In this document: piece after piece, positions 43,975 through 53,213 of the stretch
How the letters are laid out: the number at the start of each line of letters is the position of its first letter
Numbering within the stretch: the first letter of the stretch is position 1
Source of the DNA: CAG-390 sp964522215
GTDB lineage: Bacteria > Bacillota > Clostridia > Oscillospirales > CAG-272
NCBI GenBank assembly: GCA_964522215.1
Contig: CAZFVR010000001.1
Coordinates: forward strand, 103,071 to 167,070
Length of the DNA: 64,000 nucleotides
Reading direction: 5' to 3'
Translations under genes and position numbers: made by a program
The notes under the pieces: generated by a model
What the model saw: the letters and a program-made list of their open reading frames with translations, nothing else
Told to the model about the DNA's origin: nothing
Databases searched by the model: none

Positions 43975-44709
43975 TCAACCGTTGTATGCATCTTCATCGC
44001 AGAAGACCAAAAGATTTTTGTGTCTGCGCAAAAGGGTCACAGGCAGATGGGGATCCTCGGGCTCGTTCAGGAGTGCCATAAGCGCGCGGTGCTTGTTCTT
44101 GCCGGATACGACCAAAACAACGCAGTGTGCCTCCATGATGTTATCGATACCCATGGTGATGGCATGGCGCGGAACATCCTCGCGCGTGGCAAAAAAGCGG
44201 GAGTTGGCATCAATGGTGCTTTCGGTCAGCTCGGTAAGGTGAGTGCCACCCACAAGCTCGTCCGCCGGCTCGTTAAAGCCGATGTGACCGTTTTGACCAA
44301 CGCCGAGCAGCTGCAGGCCGATACCGCCAGCCGCTTTTATCTTGGCATCGTAATCACGGCAAAACGCATCCGGATCTGCCGCTGTGCCGTCCGGCACAAA
44401 GGTATTATCCTTATTGATATTTACGTGGTCGAAAAGATGGTGGTTCATAAAATAGCGATAGCTCTGATCGTTATCCGGTGTGATGGGATAGTATTCGTCA
44501 AGGTTGTAGGAGGTGATACCTGAAAAATCAAGCTCTCCGTTTTTGTATTTTTCAACAAGGCAAGCGTAAAGCCCCTCGGGGGAAGAGCCTGTTGCAAGGC
44601 CGAGGATGCCCTGCGGGTTCTCCTTTATGTAGTCGGCAAACACCTCTGCCGCCATGCTGGACATCTCGTTATAGTCGCGGCAGATCTTTACCTGATCCTT
44701 AATGCTCAT
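43975..44709 (-). CDS. nagB: Glucosamine-6-phosphate deaminase
   Basis: A 244-residue cytoplasmic enzyme turning glucosamine-6-phosphate into fructose-6-phosphate and ammonia, the last step of amino-sugar catabolism. Motifs are LATGSSPEGLY, SYNLDEYYP (catalytic Asp), LLGVGQNGHIGFNEP (catalytic His) and the C-terminal VSGKNKHRALMALL. The start at 44707-44709 is preceded by AAAGGA at 12 bases; an in-frame ATG 10 codons upstream overlaps that site. A promoter lies at 44788-44816. No nagA or PTS gene is near. Confidence 0.95.
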   Translation of the reverse strand: MSIKDQVKICRDYNEMSSMAAEVFADYIKENPQGILGLATGSSPEGLYACLVEKYKNGELDFSGITSYNLDEYYPITPDNDQSYRYFMNHHLFDHVNINKDNTFVPDGTAADPDAFCRDYDAKIKAAGGIGLQLLGVGQNGHIGFNEPADELVGGTHLTELTESTIDANSRFFATREDVPRHAITMGIDNIMEAHCVVLVVSGKNKHRALMALLNEPEDPHLPVTLLRRHKNLLVFCDEDAYNG

Positions 44710-44787
44710 ATCGTTTTGATTCCTTTCATTTTGCATCATTTATTCGGTGCGCCGCTCACGGCGACGTCACACGTTGCTGTTGTATAT

Positions 44788-44816
44788 ATTATATAACAAA
44801 ACGCTCGGTTTTGCAA
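44788..44816 (-). promoter_or_regulatory. Promoter of nagB
   Basis: TTGCAA (44816-44811) and TATAAT (44793-44788) on the minus strand with a 17-base spacer. The remaining 44817-44980 stretch holds no gene; it contains only a weak inverted repeat (AACGATA at 44938 with TATCGTT at 44974). Confidence 0.75.
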
Positions 44817-44980
44817 CATCAGAGAGGATCAATTTGAAACTTTTGTTTACACGACCGAGCGGAATATTGAAGATCCACGCAGGGCGAATTGTAAATTGAC
44901 TTTATTTTACAGGGCACACACCATAGTAGCGTGCAGAAACGATAGATAAGAGTCCGTGCTTTACCTACAGTCGTATCGTT

Positions 44981-45015
44981 ACACAAACGCCCCCGCCGCG
45001 ATAGCGGCGGGGGCG
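44981..45015 (-). terminator. Terminator after the dockerin-bearing gene
   Basis: CGCCCCCGCCGC (44988-44999) and GCGGCGGGGGCG (45004-45015) form a perfect 12-bp stem. On the minus strand TTTGTGT follows. Confidence 0.85.
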
Positions 45016-45046
45016 GGGCAAGCTATTTTATAATGTCATTTCCATC

Positions 45047-47083
45047 TCACAGCGGATATGTCTCCGGGAAGTAGACGTGACGGAGGAGATAGATCGCATC
45101 ATCGGTGGTGACTGCGCCGTCTTTATTAAGATCGGCGGTTTGGCCCACAGGATACTGCTCGCCAAAGAAGACGTGGCGGAGGAGATATATTGCATCGTCC
45201 GAATCGACCACTTCGTTATTATCAAAGTCACCGCGGATGTAGTCTGCGGTCTTTTTATATCCGCAGGTGGTGCAAACGCCGCTATCGTCAAGCGTATGTG
45301 CCTCGCGGGTGTTTTTGACCTCGGCATCACAGCCGTAGTAGGTGCAGGTCTTCCAGTGCTCGGTATCGCTCGATGCATACTCATTGCCGCCGCGGTGCGC
45401 GGAGGGTGCTATCTTTGTGTTCTCGCGCAACACTTCCCCGCACACGGTGCAGGAGGTCACACCGCTCTCCCCTGCCCACTGCTTGATGTGATTATCCGGC
45501 TTGTAGCCGACTGTCACTGTTGTGGGGTGGAGGCAGGCATAGCCGCACAGCGAGCACGCACCACCCGCCCATGTGTGCTCGGTAAGTGAAACAACGACAT
45601 CGCCGCAACAATTCCATTTTTGCTCATGGCCGGCCGCGCTCTTTATCGTCCAATTTTTCACGCCGGTGTGGTTTGTCTTGTCAACATCGCCATAGGGCTT
45701 TTTGCAGTAATCGCAGACAGACTGCTGCTTACAGGTCGCGGGCGAGCCGCCGGAGCACACACCGCCAAATCTCTTTCCGCAACCGTAGTCACAAAGATGA
45801 TCGGTATTCGTGTCCGCGCAGGTGCCTATGCTCACCGAGCAACCATAGTCGCATACGTGATCTTTTTCGGCGTCCGCATGTATGCCGAAGTACTGCCGGC
45901 ACCCACCATTTGTACCATATCCGTAGTCGCAGTAGTGGTCGTGATCCGTGTCCTCACAGGTGCCTATGGTCTCATTGCATCCGTAATCGCACACGTGATC
46001 TTTGTTCTCATCAATGCATTCGAGTGTCTGACCGCAAACATCGCACTTGTGATCCACAGGCTCCTCGTTCATGTGTCCCGCACAGACCATTTTGGCAAAG
46101 AGATACAGGGAAGCCTCTCCGACGGTATCCGTTTCGAAATTCCACGGTGTCGTAAACGTGCTTTCCTTATACCAGCCCACAAACGTCCAGCCCTCGCGGA
46201 CAGGGTCATTCGGCTTGATCAGAGTGGAATTATCCCGGACGACCTCGTTGGCGTACATATTGCCGCCGTCCATGAACCTCACAAGGCAACCGGTGATAGT
46301 AGTATTATATGCGTTTTGCATCTGACCGTAAACGATCGTGGCGCCGGTCGCGGAATCGTTTTTCAGCGACGTCTTGTAATTATATACATCGCAACCGGAT
46401 ATCACGCCGCCTTTCATATTAAAGGTGACACCGCCGAGCTGATCACCATTATACACACCACCACTGGCGTTGTAATTAGACAGCGCTGTGCAGTCTGAGA
46501 TGGTGCCGCCCTCCATGGTGAAGGTACCCTTGTTAAACACGCCGCCGCCCATGCCGGCAGTACAATTGGAGATCGTACCGCCTTTCATGACGAAGGTACC
46601 GTCGCTGTAAACGCCGCCGCCACACCCGGAACTATCTACCGAGCAGTCGGAGATGGTGCCGCCCTCCATGGTGAAGGTACCATTGTTCAGCACGCCGCCG
46701 CCGCCGTTGCTGCCCCGGCCGCCGGTGATCTTGCCGGTCTTAGCCGCGGAGGAGTCCTTGAGCGTGAAGTTCGCGCTCGAATTGACATAAATGACTCGGC
46801 CACTGTTCTCGCTTTCGTATTTCAGCGTATAGCCGTTTAAGTCAAGCGTGAGTTCCTTTGCGATCGTGACCTGAAAGCTGACGGTTACATTATCTATCAG
46901 CTTGATGGTATCTCCGTCCGCCGCGGCTTCGATTGCATCCCCGATGGTGCTATAGGTGCCCTTGACGGTCGTGCCGCTGAGCAGCTGTGCGGATGACGCG
47001 TCCGCGTGCATCACAGGGATCACCGGCAAAAGCACCAGTACCATGCAAAATATAAGTGCTGCGCCAAATAGCCGTTTTTTCAT
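45047..47083 (-). CDS. Secreted surface protein with beta-helix, InlB-type, Cys-rich and dockerin regions
   Basis: A 678-residue exported protein with a signal peptide (about 1-30). Residues 40-260 form a right-handed beta-helix of repeats such as GTFTMEGGTISDC and GGVFNKGTFTMEGG. About 280-330 is an InlB_B-type repeat (REGWTFVGWYKESTF). Residues 340-600 hold Asp/His/Cys-rich repeats (several DHxCDYGC units). The C-terminus is a type I dockerin: two calcium-loop repeats, DFDNNEVVDSDDAIYLLRHV and DLNKDGAVTTDDAIYLLRHV. The dockerin implies docking to a cohesin elsewhere in the genome. It forms its own transcription unit. Ligand unknown; adhesion or glycan binding is inferred. Confidence 0.85.
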   Translation of the reverse strand: MKKRLFGAALIFCMVLVLLPVIPVMHADASSAQLLSGTTVKGTYSTIGDAIEAAADGDTIKLIDNVTVSFQVTIAKELTLDLNGYTLKYESENSGRVIYVNSSANFTLKDSSAAKTGKITGGRGSNGGGGVLNNGTFTMEGGTISDCSVDSSGCGGGVYSDGTFVMKGGTISNCTAGMGGGVFNKGTFTMEGGTISDCTALSNYNASGGVYNGDQLGGVTFNMKGGVISGCDVYNYKTSLKNDSATGATIVYGQMQNAYNTTITGCLVRFMDGGNMYANEVVRDNSTLIKPNDPVREGWTFVGWYKESTFTTPWNFETDTVGEASLYLFAKMVCAGHMNEEPVDHKCDVCGQTLECIDENKDHVCDYGCNETIGTCEDTDHDHYCDYGYGTNGGCRQYFGIHADAEKDHVCDYGCSVSIGTCADTNTDHLCDYGCGKRFGGVCSGGSPATCKQQSVCDYCKKPYGDVDKTNHTGVKNWTIKSAAGHEQKWNCCGDVVVSLTEHTWAGGACSLCGYACLHPTTVTVGYKPDNHIKQWAGESGVTSCTVCGEVLRENTKIAPSAHRGGNEYASSDTEHWKTCTYYGCDAEVKNTREAHTLDDSGVCTTCGYKKTADYIRGDFDNNEVVDSDDAIYLLRHVFFGEQYPVGQTADLNKDGAVTTDDAIYLLRHVYFPETYPL

Positions 47084-47180
47084 TTTTTCTCCTCCTTGTT
47101 GCCGCGCCCAAGCACGGCTGTGCTTTGATGCCGCACGCAGTCCTCCCGCGCGCGTTTTGCTTTTAATTTGCTCCGATTAT

Positions 47181-47209
47181 ATTGTACACCATATCTCGCT
47201 AAATTGCAA
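47181..47209 (-). promoter_or_regulatory. Promoter of the dockerin-bearing gene
   Basis: TTGCAA (47209-47204) and TACAAT (47186-47181) with a 17-base spacer on the minus strand. The rest of the 323-bp gap (47210-47360) shows no gene. Confidence 0.7.
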
Positions 47210-47361
47210 TAGGGTCTTGAGATTTTTTGAGGGATACCATGATCATTATTTTACGCTCTTTTTGTGTCACGTCCCCGTGGTGTGTCATACAATTCGGTGA
47301 TGATGTTTATACGCTCGCCGATCATTTATCTTTTGATCGATATTTGCATTTTAAGCTGAAT

Positions 47362-47393
47362 AAAAAAAGCCCGGGCAAGCTCGCTTGCCCGGG
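47362..47393 (-). terminator. Terminator after ispH-S1
   Basis: CCCGGGCAAG (47370-47379) and CTTGCCCGGG (47384-47393) with a 4-base loop; on the minus strand CTTTTTTTA follows. Confidence 0.92.
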
Positions 47394-47406
47394 TGTGGAT
47401 CTTTAA

Positions 47407-49476
47407 TTATTCAGCGTCGGTTGCTTCCTCGACCGCCTCGGCGGCCTCGTCAGCCTCGGCCTCTTCCTCCAGCACTGCACGGATGGAGAGGCTTACTCTC
47501 TGCTGCTCGTCATCGATCTTTATGATCTTAACACGAACGGTCTGACCCACCTCAAGGACATCGGCGGGGTTGGTTACGCGCTCCAGAGCGATCTGGGAAA
47601 CGTGGATAAGACCATCGATATCATCTGTGATGCGGGCAAATGCGCCGTAGCTCATAAGGCTGGAGATGGTTACATCCAGCTCATCATCAAGCTTGTAGAG
47701 AGAGTTGAATACGCGCCAAGGATGTGTCTCCTCGGTCTTGTAGCCAAGGGAGATCTGACGCTTTTCGGGGTTGTAGGACTTAACGAATACGTCAAGCTCA
47801 TCACCAAGGTCTACAATGTCAGCCGGCTTATGTATCGGCTTCCATGTAAGCTCCTTTTTGTGGAGCATACCGTCAACTCCGCCAAGATCAACAAACACGC
47901 CGTAATCGGTCATACCGCGAACGGTACCGTGGTAGTGCTTGCCGACCTCGATCTCGGACCAGAACTTTTCCTCAAGTGCGCGGCGCTCTTCTCTTGCAGC
48001 GGCACGGATGGATCCGATAACGGTCTTGCCCTGAGGCTTGACCTCGATAACTTTAAACTTGACCTTTTTGCCCACGAGTGTCGAAAGATCGGCATCCTTG
48101 GGGAGTGCTGACTGGGATGCGGGGATGAATACACGTGCGCCCATTACAGACGCTACCACGCCGCCCTTAACAGCATCGGTTACATTGGCCTCAAGAGTTT
48201 CGTTATTCTCCTTGGCCTCCGCGATCTTGTGCCAGTTCTTATCCAGATCGGCACGCTTTTTGGACAGTGTTGCACAACCGTCCACATCACTTACGCGGAT
48301 GACGAACGCATCTATCGTATCGCCGACCCGGTACATCTCACTCAGCTTTACAGAAGCATCGTCTGTAGTCTGATCGGCGGTCAGTATACCGGTGACTTTG
48401 GCGCCGAGATCAAGCTTCATTTCCTGATCGCTGATGGCGATAACTGTTCCGGTAACGGTGTCTCCTGTATTTAAAGTTTTGAACGCTGAGTTGAGCATTT
48501 CGTCAAAGTTTTCGTTTTCAACCTTGTCGATTTTATTTTCGCTCATTCTTTTGAATACCTCCTCTATAATGTCGTCAGGTGTTGAAGCACCCGCGACAAT
48601 TCCCACCTTTTGGTGGACGTTCGGAATTATACCCTCAAGCTCTCTTGCGGATGCGACCCTGCAGGTGTTCTTGCAAACACCGCTGCAGACCGCCGCAAGC
48701 TTTGATGTGTTCGAACTGTCCTGTCCGCCGATAACTATCATCAGATCGCACATCGCGGCAAGCTCGGCCGCCTCAAGCTGTCGGGATCCCGTAACTTTAC
48801 ATATTGTATCAAAAATTATCGCGTTTGTACATAGGCTTTCGATAATTTTCAAACTTTTTCTCCACTCTGCTGTATTTTGAGTGGTTTGAGCCGCTACAAT
48901 TTGTGCATTTTGCGCATGGTTTTTGACCATTTTTTCTTCAAGTGCCGCCCGCAGCTCATCGGGCGAATCATATGCACGCCGAGGACCGTTAAAATAGCTG
49001 AGTATTCCCCGCACCTCCGGGTGCTCGGCCGAGCCGATAAGTATAAGCTCCTGCCCTGCCCCGGAGTTCTCCGCCGCTATGCGGTGGATCTTTTTTACGT
49101 ATGGGCAGGTGCAGTCGACATATTTAAAGTTTGGATGCTCCGCGGCGGCGCGGGCGAGCAGCTGCTCGGTCTCCACGGTCACGCCGTGTGCGCGGATAAA
49201 CACTGTGGTGATACCCTCTCTTTTGTCGCTCTCGGCGGCCGCAGAGAGGATCTCCGCCTCGCTTATCACCTCAACGCCGCGCGCGGCAAGGGATGCTATA
49301 TAATCGTCATTGTGTATCAGCTTGCCAAGGGTCAGCAGGCGGTCACCCGGGTGAAGCTCTGCCAGTGCGCTCTCAACACGCTCGGTGGCGCGGCGCACGC
49401 CAAAGCAAAAGCCCGCGCTTTCCGCCACTCTTACAAAGCCGCCCTCCGGAAAGCTTTTTTCAAGCTTGTATCTCAT
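47407..49476 (-). CDS. ispH: IspH (HMBPP reductase) fused to ribosomal protein S1 domains
   Basis: A 689-residue fusion. Residues 1-310 are IspH, the [4Fe-4S] enzyme producing IPP and DMAPP in the last MEP-pathway step; cluster cysteines are Cys24 (AGFCFG), Cys124 (CTCPYV) and Cys226 (TICKVT). Residues 337-668 contain four S1 RNA-binding repeats, the third and fourth most canonical (GTVRGMTDYGVFVDLGGVDGMLH; SSLMSYGAFARITDDIDGLIHVSQ). A Glu-rich tail ends the protein. Such fusions are known in Clostridia, where they supply the S1-like protein. It starts 3 bp after the plsC stop with a poor ribosome site, so translation is probably coupled. Confidence 0.95.
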   Translation of the reverse strand: MRYKLEKSFPEGGFVRVAESAGFCFGVRRATERVESALAELHPGDRLLTLGKLIHNDDYIASLAARGVEVISEAEILSAAAESDKREGITTVFIRAHGVTVETEQLLARAAAEHPNFKYVDCTCPYVKKIHRIAAENSGAGQELILIGSAEHPEVRGILSYFNGPRRAYDSPDELRAALEEKMVKNHAQNAQIVAAQTTQNTAEWRKSLKIIESLCTNAIIFDTICKVTGSRQLEAAELAAMCDLMIVIGGQDSSNTSKLAAVCSGVCKNTCRVASARELEGIIPNVHQKVGIVAGASTPDDIIEEVFKRMSENKIDKVENENFDEMLNSAFKTLNTGDTVTGTVIAISDQEMKLDLGAKVTGILTADQTTDDASVKLSEMYRVGDTIDAFVIRVSDVDGCATLSKKRADLDKNWHKIAEAKENNETLEANVTDAVKGGVVASVMGARVFIPASQSALPKDADLSTLVGKKVKFKVIEVKPQGKTVIGSIRAAAREERRALEEKFWSEIEVGKHYHGTVRGMTDYGVFVDLGGVDGMLHKKELTWKPIHKPADIVDLGDELDVFVKSYNPEKRQISLGYKTEETHPWRVFNSLYKLDDELDVTISSLMSYGAFARITDDIDGLIHVSQIALERVTNPADVLEVGQTVRVKIIKIDDEQQRVSLSIRAVLEEEAEADEAAEAVEEATDAE

Positions 49477-49479
49477 CTT

Positions 49480-50124
49480 TTATTTTTTATCTTTTTCCGA
49501 CCCCGCAGGTGCATCTGCGCCAAGCTCGCAGATGCGGCCGAAGATATATTTTGATATATATGCGGCATCCTTGGCGTGCTCGCCGCCGCCCGTGTATTCT
49601 TCATATGGGATAGGCTTACCGATCAGCACACGCACAGGGCGCAAAAAGCCCGGCTCGTTCCCTTTTACTTTAATGTAAACGGGAAGCACCTGCGCCTTGG
49701 AATGCGAGCAGATAAAGCCCACGCCGTTCCTTACAGGTGTGGCGGCCGGGTCAACGCCCGGGCGGCGCGTGCCCTGCGGGAACATACCAACGGAATAGCC
49801 CTCCTCAAGCATGCGCACGGTCTTTAGCACCACGCCCGCATCAGCGCCGGAACGATCCACGGGGTAGGCGCCGAGCGCCTTTATGATCCATGAAAGCACC
49901 GGGATGCCAAACAGCTCTTTTTTGGCCATATAGCGCGGCTGTTGTCGCCGTGTGGCAGCGCATATGATCACAGGGTCGAGGGCGGATATATGGTTTGCGC
50001 AAACGATATATGGACCGTCCGCGCGGCGCGGCTCGTTTTTTCGTCCGCGGGGGATGATCAAGAAGACTACACGAGCAAGCCACGCAAGGAGAAAATGCGC
50101 TACGGCGTAGAATTTACTCTTCAT
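49480..50124 (-). CDS. plsC: 1-acyl-glycerol-3-phosphate acyltransferase
   Basis: A 214-residue membrane-associated acyltransferase making phosphatidic acid. The catalytic block is NHISALDP (the HX4D motif) and the substrate block is FPQGTRRPG. An N-terminal hydrophobic helix (about 5-25) anchors it. The start at 50122-50124 follows GAGGAG; longer in-frame starts would lie inside cmk. It overlaps the cmk end by 11 bp. Confidence 0.93.
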   Translation of the reverse strand: MKSKFYAVAHFLLAWLARVVFLIIPRGRKNEPRRADGPYIVCANHISALDPVIICAATRRQQPRYMAKKELFGIPVLSWIIKALGAYPVDRSGADAGVVLKTVRMLEEGYSVGMFPQGTRRPGVDPAATPVRNGVGFICSHSKAQVLPVYIKVKGNEPGFLRPVRVLIGKPIPYEEYTGGGEHAKDAAYISKYIFGRICELGADAPAGSEKDKK

Positions 50125-50836
50125 CGCTTGCTCCTCTGCTTGCATCACCGCAGGTACCCGCGCCAACTATACCGCGCTCGCGCAGCATGCGCACGGCCGC
50201 CTCGATGCTCTCCTCTATCGTCATATCCGAATTGTCAAGCAAAACGGCATCCGGCGCGGCGCAAAGCGGGGAGACATCCCTCTCGCTGTCGCGACGGTCA
50301 CGCGCCTTGATATCCTCAAGGATCTCCAAAAGATCTGCCGCGGCACCTCTCTCCTTAAGCTCGCGCCAGCGGCGTGCGGCGCGTTCCTCGGCGGTTGCGG
50401 TGAGGAAGATCTTAAGATCCGCATTCGGCATTATAACAGTGCCGATATCGCGACCGTCCATTACCACGCTCTCGCGAGCGGCAATATCCTTTTGCATTTT
50501 AAGCAGAAAGGCTCGCACCTCCGGAATGGCAGAAACGGCGGAAGCGTACTCGGATATCTCATGCTCCCTGATGGCCTCGCCGAGCGGGCGACCGCAGAGG
50601 TGCATGTTTTGGTATCCGCAATCAAATACGGCGCTGACACTGATACTGCCAAGCATGGCAGTGACCGCGGCGGGATCGGAGGGATCAATGCCACGCTCCC
50701 GCGCGGCGTAGCCGACAGTACGGTACAGCGCTCCGGTATCAAGATAATTTATGCCCAGTCGGGCGGCCAAGGCCTTGGCAAGCGAGCTTTTGCCCGCGCC
50801 GCTCGGTCCGTCGATCGCAATTCGAATGCGCTCCAT
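50114..50836 (-). CDS. cmk: Cytidylate kinase
   Basis: A 240-residue nucleoside monophosphate kinase phosphorylating CMP and dCMP. The P-loop is IDGPSGAGKSSLAK, followed by YLDTGALYR and the signature VVMDGRDIGTVIMPNADLKIFLTA. Length and motifs match bacterial Cmk. AAAAAGGAG precedes the ATG. cmk-plsC-ispH/S1 form one tight operon, an order seen widely in Clostridia, where cmk, plsC, ispH and rpsA lie together. Confidence 0.95.
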   Translation of the reverse strand: MERIRIAIDGPSGAGKSSLAKALAARLGINYLDTGALYRTVGYAARERGIDPSDPAAVTAMLGSISVSAVFDCGYQNMHLCGRPLGEAIREHEISEYASAVSAIPEVRAFLLKMQKDIAARESVVMDGRDIGTVIMPNADLKIFLTATAEERAARRWRELKERGAAADLLEILEDIKARDRRDSERDVSPLCAAPDAVLLDNSDMTIEESIEAAVRMLRERGIVGAGTCGDASRGASDEE

Positions 50837-50982
50837 ATATATAGACTCCTTTTTCTCACTAAAATTGCAGCTATAGGCGCAAAGTTAATTATTTATTTAC
50901 AAATGCCCTTTTTGAGGGGGCGCAAAATTCAATCCATCACCTATAGGATACATAAAATTGAATTTATGGTTTTGCCGCGCTT

Positions 50983-52260
50983 TTATGCGTTATCTGCATC
51001 CGCCGTGCACTCTCGCTCTGCCACGGCGATACCGGCAGCACGGCCTGTTGACCAAGCTATCTGCAGGTTATACCCGCCCGTGTAGGCATCAACATCTATG
51101 ATCTCCCCCGCAAAATAAAGCCCCGGGCAGAGCTTTGACTGCATCGTGCGCGGATCTATCTCACGTACCGAAACACCGCCCGCGGTGACCACTGCCTCCT
51201 CTATCGGGCGCAGCCCCGAGAGCGGAAAGCGCATATCCTTAAGGGTGGATATAATGGTGGCACGCTCCTCGCGCGTTATCGAATTGGCTTTTTTTGTCGG
51301 CGCGATGCCGGTCAATGCAATAAATGGGCGTATGAGCTTTTGCGGCAGAAGCGCCCCCAAAAGATTTGCAAGATCGCGGTTGCGGTTGCGCTCTATCTCG
51401 GCAAGCAATCTCGCATCAAGCGTTGCAACGTCAAGCGCGGGCTTGAGATCAATGGATGCCTCATAGTCAGCCTCCCCCACGCGGCGCATGGCCGCGGATG
51501 CGGAGAGTGAGAGCGGTCCCGAAATACCGAAATGCGTAAAGAGCAGCTCACCCATCTCGGAATATATCGCGCGCCGCCGCCCTGACTCGTACACCGAGAG
51601 CACGACGTTTTTAAGCGACAGTCCCATGGCCTCGCGGCACAGCGGATGGCGGGATTCGATAGGTACGATCGATGGGCGCAGATCTCCTACCGTATGCCCC
51701 AGCTCGCGCGCAAAACGATAACCGTCGCCGGTAGAACCGGTACGTGGGTAGGACATACCCCCGGTGGCGATGACCACTCTATCAAAATGCAGGCTGCCGC
51801 GATCGTATTCGACGGTAAAACCGCCGTCCTCGCACGTCTTTACGGAGGCGACCGAGGCATGCCTTGTTCTGCAGCCGGCCATATCACACTCATGCGCCAA
51901 GGCGTAAACTATATCGCCCGCACGGTCGGAAACAGGAAAAACTCGGCGGCCGCGCTCGACCTTGAGCGGAACGCCCAGCCCCTCGAAATATTCCATCACC
52001 GCACGCGGCGGGAAAGCGGCAAATGCGGTATAAAGAAAGCGAGGGTTGCCGGGTACGTTTTCGATAAACTCATCGCGCGTGCAATCGTTTGTAAGGTTGC
52101 ACCTCCCCTTGCCCGTTATGCCGAGCTTGCGACCGCGCTTTTCCTCGCGCTCAAAAAGAGTGACCGCCGCGCCGAGCCTTGCGGCTGTGGCGGCAGTCAT
52201 CATCCCCGCAGCGCCGCCGCCGATAACGGCAACGGTGGGCACACACGGAGCGCCTGACAT
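50983..52260 (-). CDS. BaiN/HI0933-type flavoprotein oxidoreductase
   Basis: A 425-residue FAD protein of the HI0933/YhiN family. The dinucleotide motif is VIGGGAAGMMTA near the start, then GRKLGITGKGRCNLTN, VVIATGGMSYPRTGSTGDGYRFA and the C-terminal PGLYFAGEIIDVDAYTGGYNLQIAWSTG. In one gut Clostridium the family member BaiN has been proposed to act in bile-acid dehydroxylation; that role cannot be assumed here, as no bai genes are present. The start at 52258-52260 follows AAGGAA at 12 bases. It lies 17 bp after the RpiR gene. Confidence 0.85.
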   Translation of the reverse strand: MSGAPCVPTVAVIGGGAAGMMTAATAARLGAAVTLFEREEKRGRKLGITGKGRCNLTNDCTRDEFIENVPGNPRFLYTAFAAFPPRAVMEYFEGLGVPLKVERGRRVFPVSDRAGDIVYALAHECDMAGCRTRHASVASVKTCEDGGFTVEYDRGSLHFDRVVIATGGMSYPRTGSTGDGYRFARELGHTVGDLRPSIVPIESRHPLCREAMGLSLKNVVLSVYESGRRRAIYSEMGELLFTHFGISGPLSLSASAAMRRVGEADYEASIDLKPALDVATLDARLLAEIERNRNRDLANLLGALLPQKLIRPFIALTGIAPTKKANSITREERATIISTLKDMRFPLSGLRPIEEAVVTAGGVSVREIDPRTMQSKLCPGLYFAGEIIDVDAYTGGYNLQIAWSTGRAAGIAVAERECTADADNA

Positions 52261-52276
52261 TGGCACCGCGCGTTCC

Positions 52277-53140
52277 TTATCGCTGTGTTTTGTCGTATAC
52301 ATCATATTCATCCCAAATATGCTCAAGCTTTTCAAGACGCTCGCGTACCTCGTCCGGCTTTTTGCGTGCCACCGCAACTATCACGGCGTTTATTATTGAG
52401 AGCGGTGCCACGAGCGAGTCAACAAAGGAGACCATATCGCTACGCGCAAGCAACAGCTGGTTAGCCCCCGCCGCTATGGGCGACTGGCGACTGTCCGTTA
52501 TCGAGATAACATCCGCACCCGCACTTTGAGCATACTCCACGGCGTTGATCAACCGCTTTGAATAGCGCGGAAAGCTTATTGCTATAAGAACGTCTCCGCG
52601 CCCGATATTCATTATCTGCTCAAATATCTCACTGCCCGAGCTTGTCCCGACCAGCTTGACATTATCAAGTATCATTCTGAGGTTAAAATTTAAAAATCCC
52701 GCCAAGGTAGAGGAGGAACGCACGCCGATTATGTATATCGAGCCCGCTCCGGCTATCTTATCAACGGCATCATTAAAGCTCTTGCGATCTATCTCGTCCA
52801 ATGTGCGACGTATCTTTTCGGAATCCGCGCCGAGGACCTTATCCAGCACATCTTCATCGCCGATAAGGTTATTGGTAACATCCACGCGCTGTACTGCGGT
52901 AAGACGAGTGCGGATAAGCTCCTGCAGTGCCCGCTGCATCTCGGGGTAGCCGTCAAATCCGACCTCTATTGCAAAGCGGACAACGGTGGATTCCGACACC
53001 TCCACTATCGAGCCGAGGCGCGAGGCGGTCATGTACGCCGCCTTATCGTAGTGATCAAGGATGTACCTTGCAATTCTCTTTTGCCCTTTTGAAAATTCGG
53101 GCATGCGCTCCTCCATTTGGACGAGTAAGTTTTTATTCAT
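52277..53140 (-). CDS. MurR/RpiR-family transcription regulator
   Basis: A 287-residue regulator. The N-terminal helix-turn-helix domain (about 1-77) has YMTASRLGSIVEVSESTVVRFAIEVGFDGYPEMQRAL. A SIS sugar-phosphate-binding domain (about 125-255) shows IYIIGVRSSSTLAGFL and GDVLIAISFPRYSKRLI. The effector is usually a sugar phosphate. It is divergent from the NCS2 permease gene across a 547-bp region with repeated TCATTTTG. Co-transcription with the flavoprotein gene is likely. Targets unknown. Confidence 0.92.
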   Translation of the reverse strand: MNKNLLVQMEERMPEFSKGQKRIARYILDHYDKAAYMTASRLGSIVEVSESTVVRFAIEVGFDGYPEMQRALQELIRTRLTAVQRVDVTNNLIGDEDVLDKVLGADSEKIRRTLDEIDRKSFNDAVDKIAGAGSIYIIGVRSSSTLAGFLNFNLRMILDNVKLVGTSSGSEIFEQIMNIGRGDVLIAISFPRYSKRLINAVEYAQSAGADVISITDSRQSPIAAGANQLLLARSDMVSFVDSLVAPLSIINAVIVAVARKKPDEVRERLEKLEHIWDEYDVYDKTQR

Positions 53141-53183
53141 AGGATCATTCGCTCCGATGGTTTGTTATTTTTTCAACAGATAA

Positions 53184-53212
53184 ATTATATCTCCGAATCG
53201 CCTTTTTGTCAA
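53184..53212 (-). promoter_or_regulatory. SigA-type promoter of the RpiR gene
   Basis: TTGACA (53212-53207) and TATAAT (53189-53184) with a 17-base spacer on the minus strand, a perfect consensus. Confidence 0.88.
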
Positions 53213-53213
53213 G

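Noticed and set aside
45620..46498. 292-codon open frame antisense to the dockerin-bearing gene
   Set aside because: Repeats of the sense gene generate it; the sense frame has signal peptide, repeats and dockerin.
50925..50965. AAATTCAAT/ATTGAATTT inverted repeat as a terminator of the flavoprotein gene
   Set aside because: Stem is AT-only, loop is long and no T-run follows on the minus strand.
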